Assembly (NCBI GenBank): GCA_013695905.1
Contig: JACCZQ010000244.1
Location: forward strand, 1-5,152
Direction of reading: 5' to 3'
Length of the DNA: 5,152 bases
From: Chthoniobacterales bacterium
GTDB taxonomy: Bacteria; Verrucomicrobiota; Verrucomicrobiia; Chthoniobacterales; UBA10450
Numbering within the stretch: the stretch's first letter is position 1; each line of letters starts with the position of its first letter. Under the pieces are notes generated by a model, which worked only from the letters and a program-made list of their open reading frames with translations, was not told where the DNA came from and did no database searches. Position numbers and translations under genes: made by a program. This document shows positions 1 to 5,152 of the stretch, piece by piece.

Positions 1-1473
1 GTCCATGACATGAGTTCGATGTTCATGAGCGTACGGGAAGGGGGGCGCTCGGTGGCGCGCATCGCGAAGGACACGCTTGGTCCCACGGGCTATCTGCTGA
101 ACCTGATCGTGCTGATTTTCGTCCTCACGATCGTGAACGCGATTTTTCTGAATCTCTCGGTGACGGCGCTGACCTCCGCCTATCCGCTCGCGGCGCTGGG
201 GCTGGGGCCGGAGCAGCGCCTGCTCGGCACGATCGAGCAGAATGGTGTCACGCTGGGCAGGATCGGCGGGATCGCGACGACTTCGGTGTTCGTGATTACG
301 GCCTTCGCGCCGATCCTCGGGTGGCTGATTCGTCGCCGGGGGTTCTCGATGGTGACAGCGTACGGTGTAGCGGCAATCGTTTGCCTGGCGAGCATCGTGC
401 TCGGCTTTCTCGCGCCGATCGTGCTCCCGGGAGACACCTGGCGGCTGCTGATGACGTTCTACGTCTTCGCCGCGTGCAGCCTGCCGGTGTGGCTGGTGCT
501 GCAGCCGCGCGATTTCACAAATGTGCAGCTGCTGTATGGCGGGATGGCGCTGCTGCTCATCTCGACGGTGGTGGTGGGGCTTTTTCACACCGCGCCGGTG
601 GTGGCGCCCGCGCTCGATATCGCGACGGGCGAACGCGTGCTCAACGGCATGATCTGGCCAATCCTGTTCATCACTGTCGCGTGCGGCGCGATCAGCGGCT
701 TCCACAGCCTGGTGGCAAGCGGCACCACGGTGAAACAGCTCCCGCGCGAAAGCGATGTGCGACGGGTCGGCTACGGCGCGATGGTGCTGGAGAGTTTTCT
801 CGCCGTGCTCGTGCTGGTGGCGGTCGCCTCGATGCTGCCGCAGGCGGAGTATCTCAGCGTGGTTTACCCGGCGGGTGCGCCTTCGAATCCGATCCTCGCT
901 TTCGCGCTCGGGGTGGGACGAATGGTGAACCTGGCACTGCCTTTCCTGCCGGTGGCCGTGGCGGCGGTGATCGGAATTTTGATGATCGAGGGTTTCGTCG
1001 TGACGACGCTCGACAGCTCCGTGCGGCTCGCGCGCTACCTTCTCGACGAGTTCTGGGATTACCTGTTCGCGGGAGCGGCGCCCGCTCTGCTGCGGCACCC
1101 GGTGTTTAACACGGCGATCGCGGTCGGGATGATGTTCTTTTTCGCGGTCAGCGGGACGGTGCGGCAGATGTGGCCGATCTTCGGCGCCGGGAATCAGCTC
1201 ATCGCCGCACTCGCGCTGACGACGGTGAGCGTCTGGCTGGTGCAGCGGGCCCGGCGCCACCTCTTTGCGCTGTTGCCGGCGGTGTTCATGATTTGCACCA
1301 CGTTAGCCGCGTTGTTTTTCCTCATTCGGCATCACCTCGGCACGGGCAATTTCGCTCTCGCCGTCACAGCGATCGTGCTGCTGGTGCTGAGCGTGGGGGT
1401 GGTGCTGATCGGCGCCACCCGGTTCTCGCAGGCGATCGTGCGGCCGCCGGAACTCGCCGCCGCCGTCGAGTAG
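1..1473 (+). CDS. cstA: CstA-family carbon starvation / peptide transporter, 5'-truncated by the window edge
   Basis: This is an integral inner-membrane protein of the CstA family, whose members import peptides (and in some cases pyruvate) during carbon limitation. The frame is open from base 1, reading Val-His-Asp before the ATG at base 10. This matches the family's conserved 'VHD' turn followed by a Ser- and Arg-rich stretch (SVREGGRSVARI), so the true start lies outside the window and an N-terminal part is missing. About 490 residues are visible, with roughly ten or more hydrophobic helices. Family landmarks, numbered from the Met at base 10, are LPVWLVLQPRDF at 158-169, CGAISGFHSLVASGTT at 225-240, a TTLDSSVRLARY segment at 332-343 and WPIFGAGNQLIAALAL at 388-403. 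The stop is TAG at 1471-1473. The gene converges on the pil-like operon with an 11-base gap. Family assignment is confident. The transported substrate cannot be read from the sequence. Confidence 0.92.
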   Translation, partial: VHDMSSMFMSVREGGRSVARIAKDTLGPTGYLLNLIVLIFVLTIVNAIFLNLSVTALTSAYPLAALGLGPEQRLLGTIEQNGVTLGRIGGIATTSVFVITAFAPILGWLIRRRGFSMVTAYGVAAIVCLASIVLGFLAPIVLPGDTWRLLMTFYVFAACSLPVWLVLQPRDFTNVQLLYGGMALLLISTVVVGLFHTAPVVAPALDIATGERVLNGMIWPILFITVACGAISGFHSLVASGTTVKQLPRESDVRRVGYGAMVLESFLAVLVLVAVASMLPQAEYLSVVYPAGAPSNPILAFALGVGRMVNLALPFLPVAVAAVIGILMIEGFVVTTLDSSVRLARYLLDEFWDYLFAGAAPALLRHPVFNTAIAVGMMFFFAVSGTVRQMWPIFGAGNQLIAALALTTVSVWLVQRARRHLFALLPAVFMICTTLAALFFLIRHHLGTGNFALAVTAIVLLVLSVGVVLIGATRFSQAIVRPPELAAAVE

Positions 1474-1474
1474 G

Positions 1475-1497
1475 AAAGCGCCGTTTATCGGCGGCGC
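1475..1497 (-). terminator. Possible weak hairpin terminator at the end of the pil-like operon
   Basis: GCGCCG at 1478-1483 can pair with CGGCGC at 1492-1497 across an 8-base loop. An alternative 5-bp stem, CGCCG/CGGCG (1479-1483 with 1489-1493), has a TTTAT loop. Read on the minus strand, the stem is followed by only three T residues (1477-1475). It lies in the short junction between the convergent stops and covers the last codons of the PilP-like gene. The stem is short and the T tract is poor, so this may be chance in GC-rich DNA. Confidence 0.3.
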
Positions 1498-1955
1498 AGC
1501 GGCACTTCGATCTCCTGGTCGCGCCGGAGGAGAATGACGCGGCCGTCTTCGATCGACTTGACGGTGATCTGATACGTCTGGTTTCCCAGCTGAAGTCCGA
1601 ACACCTGTCCTTCGCTCATGACTTTGCCGTTGATGATGGCAAACCGCGCGCCGACATCCATGGTGATGGAGCTGACGAGGAATGCGTCGGGCGGGACTTC
1701 CGGCCCGGCTGCGTCCAACGCCTGGCCATTCGCTTTCGGGGCCGGCTTCCAGCCGATCGGCCAGAACGGATTCCGGCTGTTCTCCTCGAGGGCGAAGGAA
1801 GATTTATGCTTCAACTCCAGAGCAGGTGGGGCCGCGGTGGTCTTGTCCGTGGCGACGGTCTCGGGCGCTGCCATGGTGGAGGTGGCGTCCGCCCCGGCGG
1901 CTAGCTGCCAGCCGCCGCAAAGTGTCAGAAGAAGCGCGCAGGTGATCAGTTTCAT
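1485..1955 (-). CDS. Exported PilP-like periplasmic protein (putative type IV pilus assembly subunit)
   Basis: This is a 156-residue protein. Residues 1-22 look like a signal peptide: Lys2, a hydrophobic run LITCALLLTL, then AAGADA with plausible signal peptidase I cleavage near residues 21-24. Residues 24-50 are Ala/Thr/Pro-rich and probably unstructured. SRNPFWP at 60-66 resembles the RDPF-type motif of PilP and GspC proteins. Residues 90-153 look like a small beta domain (FAIINGKVMSEGQVF, YQITVKSIEDGRVIL), as expected of a PilP domain that bridges PilN/PilO to the secretin. The start ATG overlaps the pilO stop as ATGA, so it is the last gene of the operon and probably translationally coupled. 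Unlike classical PilP there is no good lipobox: Cys13 is preceded by L-T-L. The role is inferred from operon position, export signal and domain style. A GspC/GspB-like subunit is the main alternative. Confidence 0.65.
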   Translation of the reverse strand: MKLITCALLLTLCGGWQLAAGADATSTMAAPETVATDKTTAAPPALELKHKSSFALEENSRNPFWPIGWKPAPKANGQALDAAGPEVPPDAFLVSSITMDVGARFAIINGKVMSEGQVFGLQLGNQTYQITVKSIEDGRVILLRRDQEIEVPLRRR

Positions 1956-2521
1956 TGCTTAACGACGATGGTGTTGGCGGTGAGACTGATCTGTTGAAAC
2001 TGGGGATCTTCTGCCATGGCGCGGATGCTGATCCGCGAGATGGTGAGCAGCGGCTCCGCGTTTTCCAGCTGTGCGAGTGCTTTCCCGAGCGTGACGAAAT
2101 CGGTCTGCGGCACATCGAGGATCCAGCTGTAGCGCGCCCACTCGGTCAGCTCGGGTTCCGTCAAGGGCGTGTTCCCTTCGAGCCGCGCGGTCACGCGATC
2201 GATGCCCTGATCGGCGAAGAACAGCCGCATGCGCGGCGGAAACCAGGCGATCGGCGCGCCTTCCGGGCTGAGTGCCTTCAGCGCGGCAAATTCCGCCGTG
2301 GCGGTGCTGGCCTTCTTCTCGAGGCTGCGTGCTTTTTGCACTTCGGTTTCGGAAGCGGCGAGCTTTGCCTGCACATCGGCCATTGTCCGCTCCATCGTGG
2401 CGCGACTGGTGTTCAGCGGTCCGAGGAAGAAACTGAAGTAAACATAGATGAGCACGATGAAACCGACCCCGCTCAGGGCGAGTTTCTGCATCTGATCTTT
2501 GCTGAGTTTGGATCCGCTCAT
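1952..2521 (-). CDS. pilO: PilO-like type IV pilus inner-membrane alignment subunit
   Basis: This is a 189-residue bitopic membrane protein. It has a short cytoplasmic N-terminus (residues 1-13), one transmembrane helix at about 14-33 (LALSGVGFIVLIYVYFSFFL) and a charged Ala/Glu/Lys-rich helix at about 38-84 that looks like a coiled coil. A periplasmic alpha/beta domain follows. The segment DFVTLGKALAQLENAEPLL at 141-159, followed by ISRISI, matches the typical PilO/GspM ferredoxin-like helix and strand. Family members pair with PilN in the inner membrane and contact PilP. The gene sits between the PilN-like and PilP-like genes. Its start overlaps the pilN stop (ATGA, 2518-2521) and its stop overlaps the next start (ATGA, 1952-1955). 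I see no clear Shine-Dalgarno sequence before the ATG, which fits coupling by reinitiation. Length is near the family norm. GspM of a type II secretion system is the alternative, but a separate PilM/PilN pair upstream favours PilO. Confidence 0.8.
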   Translation of the reverse strand: MSGSKLSKDQMQKLALSGVGFIVLIYVYFSFFLGPLNTSRATMERTMADVQAKLAASETEVQKARSLEKKASTATAEFAALKALSPEGAPIAWFPPRMRLFFADQGIDRVTARLEGNTPLTEPELTEWARYSWILDVPQTDFVTLGKALAQLENAEPLLTISRISIRAMAEDPQFQQISLTANTIVVKQ

Positions 2522-3168
2522 GATCTTGGAACGCGGGTTGGTGCGGGAGAGGCGGCGGCCTCGGGTCCGGCGGCATCGAAGGTGACGCTGAGGAGGTAAC
2601 GCGCCATCGCCATGGGCGCGCCGGCGACGGTGACCAGAGTGTCGAGGTCTTCGAGTGACTTAAATTCCACCTTCACGTTGGTGTAGCTCTGCCCGAGCTG
2701 CTCCGTGAGCAGCTGGCGCAACTCTTCTGCGGCGGAGCGGGGTTCGCGGCCGGCGGCGATGCCTTCGATCGAGACGGTGACTGTCTTTGTTTTCTCAAAG
2801 ACCTGGCCGTCCACGCTGGTGAGCTGCGCGTTCGGCGCGACGCAACGGGAAAGCTTCTGCAGGAAAGGCGCCCAGTAGAAACGGCCTTCCACCATGCCGC
2901 TCAGCACCCGCGTCGTTCCGATGATGCTTTGCAATTCCTTCGAGCGGGTCTGCGCGGCGGTGACGGTCGGCTCCACCTTCGCCCACTCCGCTTGCACGGT
3001 TGCGAGGCGGTTTTTCATGCCAAGCGTCTGATAACCCTTCCACATGTAGAACATCGCCATGAGCACGCCCAGCAAGAACAGGACCATCAGGCCGATCTTG
3101 AGGGGATCGCGTTGCCGCTGCCGTTGTTCGGCGATCTCCTCGTGGAGAAGGTTGAGATGAAGTGCCAT
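2518..3168 (-). CDS. pilN: PilN-like type IV pilus inner-membrane subunit
   Basis: This is a 216-residue bitopic protein. The cytoplasmic N-terminus carries LNLLHEE at residues 5-11, corresponding to the conserved PilN 'I/L-N-L-L-P' peptide that docks into PilM. Here His replaces the usual Pro. A basic/Gln stretch (12-24) precedes one transmembrane helix at about 25-43. Residues 45-90 look like an amphipathic, coiled-coil-prone helix. RFYWAPFLQKLSRCVAPNAQL at 96-116 and the following strand (VTVSIEGIAAG, 130-140) match the conserved PilN segment that begins the periplasmic ferredoxin-like domain. The C-terminus (about 200-216) is an Ala/Pro tail. A TAAGG sequence sits four bases before the ATG and supports this start. 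The gap from the pilM stop is only 6 bases, and the stop overlaps the pilO start. Family assignment rests on the motif, topology and gene order together. Confidence 0.82.
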   Translation of the reverse strand: MALHLNLLHEEIAEQRQRQRDPLKIGLMVLFLLGVLMAMFYMWKGYQTLGMKNRLATVQAEWAKVEPTVTAAQTRSKELQSIIGTTRVLSGMVEGRFYWAPFLQKLSRCVAPNAQLTSVDGQVFEKTKTVTVSIEGIAAGREPRSAAEELRQLLTEQLGQSYTNVKVEFKSLEDLDTLVTVAGAPMAMARYLLSVTFDAAGPEAAASPAPTRVPRS

Positions 3169-3172
3169 GGCG

Positions 3173-3177
3173 CCTTA
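3173..3177 (-). promoter_or_regulatory. Shine-Dalgarno-like TAAGG for pilN, overlapping the pilM stop codon
   Basis: Read on the minus strand, TAAGG lies four bases before the pilN ATG (3168-3166), and its TAA is the pilM stop codon. Termination of pilM and initiation of pilN are therefore physically adjacent, suggesting coupled translation. The spacing is slightly short for a canonical ribosome binding site. Confidence 0.4.
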
Positions 3178-4239
3178 GTTCCGCAGGTATTCGAACGCCG
3201 CCCCGCACGCGACGTTGAGAGAGACGAATTCGTTCGGCAACGCCTGCCGTTTCGCTGCGGGCAGGGCAACTTCGCAAGTCTCGAGCGGGTCCCAGATTTC
3301 GCAGGGCAGCCCCAGCTCGTCGCTCAGCGTCTGCAGGATCGTTTCGGTCCGGGCCAGGCCACCGGAAACAAAGATCCGCTGGATGCTCTCCTCGTGTTGC
3401 CCTTCGAAAAAGCCGATCGAGTTGCGCACCTCGGTGGCGAGGCGGGTGAGGGAGGTGCGGCAGATTTCGGTCATGCCGGCATCGCCTTCGCGCATCATCA
3501 GCTCCGCGGCGGAGGCGTCGAGCGCGCCGTCGGCGGTCAGCGCCTGGGTGAGTGATTTGCCGCCGTAGTCGACGCTGCGGATCAGCACCAGCTCGCGTTT
3601 GCTGCCGATCATGACCGTGCTTTGGAGGTGGCCCATGTCGAGCAGCAGGAAAGTGTCGTTCGCGAAGATCTGCGGGTAGGCCAGCTCGAAGGCGTTGAAG
3701 GAGCAGACGGGCGCGAGCTGGAGGATGTCGGCCGTGATGCGCGTCTTGCTCATCGCCTCGGAGATTTGCTTCACGGTCGGGCGGAGCATGCCGCCGACGA
3801 GATACTTCTTCTGCGCGAGCGCGCCATTCGTGCCGCCGTTCTGGGAGGTGCCGTTCGCTCCGTTGCTGCCGTTGGCGCCGTTGATGACCGGGGCACAATC
3901 GAGGACAAAGTCTTTGCACTCCTGATTCAGGACGGCGAGGCCATTCAGGCGCAGCGCACTCCGCAGGAGATCCACGGGCGTGTCGGGTTGCTCGATGATG
4001 CGCAGGAGCGAGGAAGGATCGGAGACGGCCAGCGCACAGCCTTTCGCGCTGCTGCCGATGTCCTTGAAGAGGAGCTTGAGTTGCTGAGCGAGTTCGTCGG
4101 CGGTGTTGATCTCCGGGACCTCACGCGAGGCGTAGCTGGTCAGCACGTAGCGGTTGTCGCCTTTGCGCTGGAGCAGGACGCCTTTGAAGACGTGCTGTCC
4201 GAGATCGATGCCAATAACTGAATTGCCGCGCTTCGCCAT
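3175..4239 (-). CDS. pilM: PilM-like actin-fold cytoplasmic ATPase of type IV pilus assembly
   Basis: From the ATG at 4239 this is a 354-residue soluble protein. PilM has an FtsA/actin-like fold, binds ATP and recruits the PilN N-terminus on the cytoplasmic face. Visible motifs are VIGIDLG at residues 8-14 (phosphate-1 loop), LLLDMGHLQSTV at 198-209 (phosphate-2 loop), the YGG turn at 225-227, and IFVSGGLART at 289-298 (adenosine-binding glycines). The end reads ACGAAFEYL, the usual place of the PilM 'G-A-A/L' C-terminal helix. I chose ATG 4239 because the phosphate-1 loop normally lies within about 15 residues of the start. The same frame extends to a GTG at 4302, adding 21 residues rich in Arg and Lys that look non-native. 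Neither start has a strong Shine-Dalgarno sequence. Residues 120-139 form an unusual Asn/Gly-rich low-complexity insert. This is the first gene of the cluster, followed six bases later by pilN. Confidence 0.85.
   Translation of the reverse strand: MAKRGNSVIGIDLGQHVFKGVLLQRKGDNRYVLTSYASREVPEINTADELAQQLKLLFKDIGSSAKGCALAVSDPSSLLRIIEQPDTPVDLLRSALRLNGLAVLNQECKDFVLDCAPVINGANGSNGANGTSQNGGTNGALAQKKYLVGGMLRPTVKQISEAMSKTRITADILQLAPVCSFNAFELAYPQIFANDTFLLLDMGHLQSTVMIGSKRELVLIRSVDYGGKSLTQALTADGALDASAAELMMREGDAGMTEICRTSLTRLATEVRNSIGFFEGQHEESIQRIFVSGGLARTETILQTLSDELGLPCEIWDPLETCEVALPAAKRQALPNEFVSLNVACGAAFEYLRN
3823..3882 (-). repeat. Asn-Gly-rich low-complexity segment inside pilM, built from degenerate short repeats
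   Basis: These 20 codons encode NGANGSNGAN followed by GTSQNGGTNG. On the plus strand the DNA shows recurring GCCGTT / CCGTT units at irregular spacing. The segment falls between two conserved parts of PilM, after VLDCAPVI and before KKYLVGGM, so it probably forms a flexible surface loop. The repeated units suggest growth by slippage. It stays in frame and does not break the gene. Confidence 0.6.
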
Positions 4240-4256
4240 GACTTGGCTAATGCTGT

Positions 4257-4272
4257 AGCGGGAAGCGTGCCG
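4257..4272 (-). promoter_or_regulatory. Candidate sigma-54-type -24/-12 promoter element for pilM
   Basis: Read on the minus strand, CGGCACG is followed by four bases and then CCGCT. The GG and GC dinucleotides have the exact spacing of the sigma-54 consensus TGGCACG-N4-TTGCA, and GGCACG matches fully. The TT before GC is replaced by CC and the first T by C. Transcription would begin roughly at 4246, just before the ATG at 4239, leaving a very short leader. A promoter of some kind is expected here because a terminator separates pilM from the upstream gene. With one imperfect match in GC-rich DNA this call is weak. I saw no good sigma-70 pair. Confidence 0.2.
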
Positions 4273-4312
4273 AGCCCGACGTTTTCCGCCGGATTTCCGC
4301 ACCTGCTTGCGT

Positions 4313-4353
4313 AAAAAGGCGCGTCCGGGAGCTCTACGCTGCCGCGGACGCGC
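4313..4353 (-). terminator. Intrinsic terminator straddling the stop codon of the upstream gene
   Basis: A perfect 9-bp inverted repeat pairs CGGACGCGC (4345-4353) with GCGCGTCCG (4319-4327). The 17-base loop contains the TAG stop codon (4336-4334) of the minus-strand gene. On the minus strand the stem is followed by CC and then TTTTT (4317-4313). This is a good rho-independent terminator for the gene at 4334-5152. One arm lies inside its last codons (the Ala/Ser-rich tail) and the other after the stop. It should separate that gene's transcript from pilM. Confidence 0.7.
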
Positions 4354-5152
4354 GGTAGCCGAAAAATCCGCGCTCCTTGATCAACTGCACCACTTCCGGC
4401 GGCACCATTCTTTCCCACCCCGGATCTCCGGATTGCAACATCGCGAGCGCCTCCGGCGGGTGAATGCCGAGGTAATCGGGATTGTAATCGGTGACCTCCT
4501 CGATGAAGCGGTTATCGATGAGATACTGAAACAGCGACCGGAGATTCGGCGCCACTTCCATCGTGTGCGCCGTGACTAATTTCCCCGTGTTCTCGTCGAT
4601 CATCGGATACACGTAGAGCTTCAGCCCGCTCTTAAACATCCGGCCGAGCGCCTCCAGAATGCCGCCTTCGAGGTTCAGGTAGTATTTTTCGTCGAAGATC
4701 TCCATCAAACTCGGCACGCCCATCACGATGCCTATCATCTTGTTCGTATAGCGGGCGAGATAGGCAGCCAGCCGGTAGTACTCACCGAATTTCGAGATCA
4801 GCACCGTCCGCCCCAAGGCGCCGAGAATGTCCACCCGCGCCAGGAAATCGACGTGATTCAGCTGCCCCTCCGAGAGCAGGTTCTCGAGCGTCATCTCCAT
4901 CAGGACGACGAGCTCGTCCTCCGAGTAATCGCACTGCTTCAGGAAAACGCCGCTCGCGCCGCTCAGCATGTCATTGGTCGCGTAGGTGACGGGCCGGAAG
5001 CTGCCGCGCTCCACCAGGATGGCCTTCTTATAAAAGACCTCCGCCGCCTGCACCGTCTCGCCATCCGCCGTGAACATGACCGCATTCGTGAGACCCTGAC
5101 TCACCAGCTGCAGACTCATGAGCCGGTTATCGACATCCTCGTAGGCCGGACC
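4334..5152 (-). CDS. C-terminal part of a conserved soluble protein of unknown function, 5'-truncated by the window edge
   Basis: The visible 272 residues run to the TAG at 4336-4334. The frame stays open to the window edge: eleven residues, GPAYEDVDNRL, precede the Met at 5119 and flow into MSLQLVSQGL. That Met is therefore internal and the start lies outside. There is no visible transmembrane helix or beta-barrel pattern. Distinctive stretches in visible numbering are LVERGSFRPVT at 46-56, VDILGALGRT at 107-116, a helical YRLAAYLARYTNKMIG run at about 126-141, EGGILEALGRMF at 162-173 and SGDPGWERMVPPEV at 241-254. From memory this resembles a family of roughly 480-500 residues found in several Gram-negative phyla. 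Its database names (TonB-dependent receptor, nicotinate-nucleotide adenylyltransferase) are inconsistent, and nothing visible here supports either. I therefore assign no function. It lies upstream of pilM in the same direction but ends in its own terminator, so an operon link is unlikely. Confidence 0.8.
   Translation of the reverse strand, partial: GPAYEDVDNRLMSLQLVSQGLTNAVMFTADGETVQAAEVFYKKAILVERGSFRPVTYATNDMLSGASGVFLKQCDYSEDELVVLMEMTLENLLSEGQLNHVDFLARVDILGALGRTVLISKFGEYYRLAAYLARYTNKMIGIVMGVPSLMEIFDEKYYLNLEGGILEALGRMFKSGLKLYVYPMIDENTGKLVTAHTMEVAPNLRSLFQYLIDNRFIEEVTDYNPDYLGIHPPEALAMLQSGDPGWERMVPPEVVQLIKERGFFGYRASAAA

Noticed and set aside
10..12. ATG at base 10 as the cstA start
   Set aside because: The preceding codons Val-His-Asp continue the conserved CstA sequence, so the true start is outside the window.
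321..1109. Long plus-strand open frame (262 codons) inside the cstA region
   Set aside because: It is an out-of-frame shadow of cstA, rich in Arg, Ala and Gly with no domain pattern, while the overlapping frame carries clear CstA motifs.
1170..1904. Plus-strand open frame (244 codons) spanning the cstA end and the PilP-like gene
   Set aside because: It crosses two well-supported convergent genes and gives low-complexity Arg/Gly-rich sequence typical of GC-rich shadow frames.
1955..2599. Plus-strand open frame (214 codons) antisense to pilO
   Set aside because: It is an antisense shadow with no ribosome binding site or recognisable domain. The minus-strand pilO frame has a membrane helix, a coiled coil and ATGA junctions.
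2795..3919. Minus-strand open frame (374 codons) overlapping pilM and pilN
   Set aside because: The translation is dominated by Arg, Pro and His runs without any fold signature. The alternative frame gives intact PilM and PilN motifs and tight operon junctions.
2929..4221. Plus-strand open frames antisense to pilM and pilN (about 2929-3555 and 3622-4221)
   Set aside because: These are complement-frame artefacts of high-GC coding sequence. No motif or start signal supports them.
5117..5119. ATG at 5119 as the start of the unassigned minus-strand gene
   Set aside because: The frame remains open to the window edge through GPAYEDVDNRL, which reads as continuous family-like protein sequence, so this Met is internal.

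Overview
This GC-rich bacterial window holds six protein-coding genes with almost no intergenic space. Two of them run off the window edges. The gene types, the run of separate pilM-, pilN- and pilO-like genes and the protein style would fit the Verrucomicrobia (Opitutus-like) or a neighbouring PVC lineage. That placement is an impression from the sequence and was not tested by any search.

Layout. Bases 1-1473 (+) are the C-terminal part of a CstA-family carbon starvation / peptide transporter. The reading frame is already open at base 1, so the ATG at base 10 is an internal methionine. Facing it on the minus strand, and ending 11 bases from its stop codon, is a compact four-gene cluster read from right to left. 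It contains a PilM-like actin-fold ATPase (start best placed at 4239), a PilN-like bitopic protein (3168-2518), a PilO-like bitopic protein (2521-1952) and a small exported PilP-like protein (1955-1485). The junctions are a 6-base gap followed by two 4-base ATGA overlaps, so this is almost certainly one translationally coupled operon. Together the products look like the inner-membrane alignment platform of a type IV pilus (or a related type II secretion-like) machine. PilM would sit in the cytoplasm and bind the PilN N-terminus. PilN and PilO would be paired in the inner membrane with periplasmic ferredoxin-like domains. The PilP-like protein would lie in the periplasm and reach towards the secretin. 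No secretin (pilQ) gene follows, because the convergent cstA gene occupies that position.

Upstream of pilM, also on the minus strand, is the C-terminal 272 residues of a conserved soluble protein of unknown function (4334-5152, start outside the window). It ends in a convincing intrinsic terminator whose hairpin straddles its own stop codon. That insulates it from pilM and implies a separate pilM promoter in the roughly 80 bases before pilM, where a weak sigma-54-like -24/-12 element can be seen.

I found no RNA genes, insertion sequences, CRISPR arrays or phage signs. The window looks like ordinary chromosomal backbone. The items most worth a second look are the secretin-less pil cluster, the Asn-Gly insert in PilM, the unusual PilP-like subunit and the unassigned protein next to the cluster.
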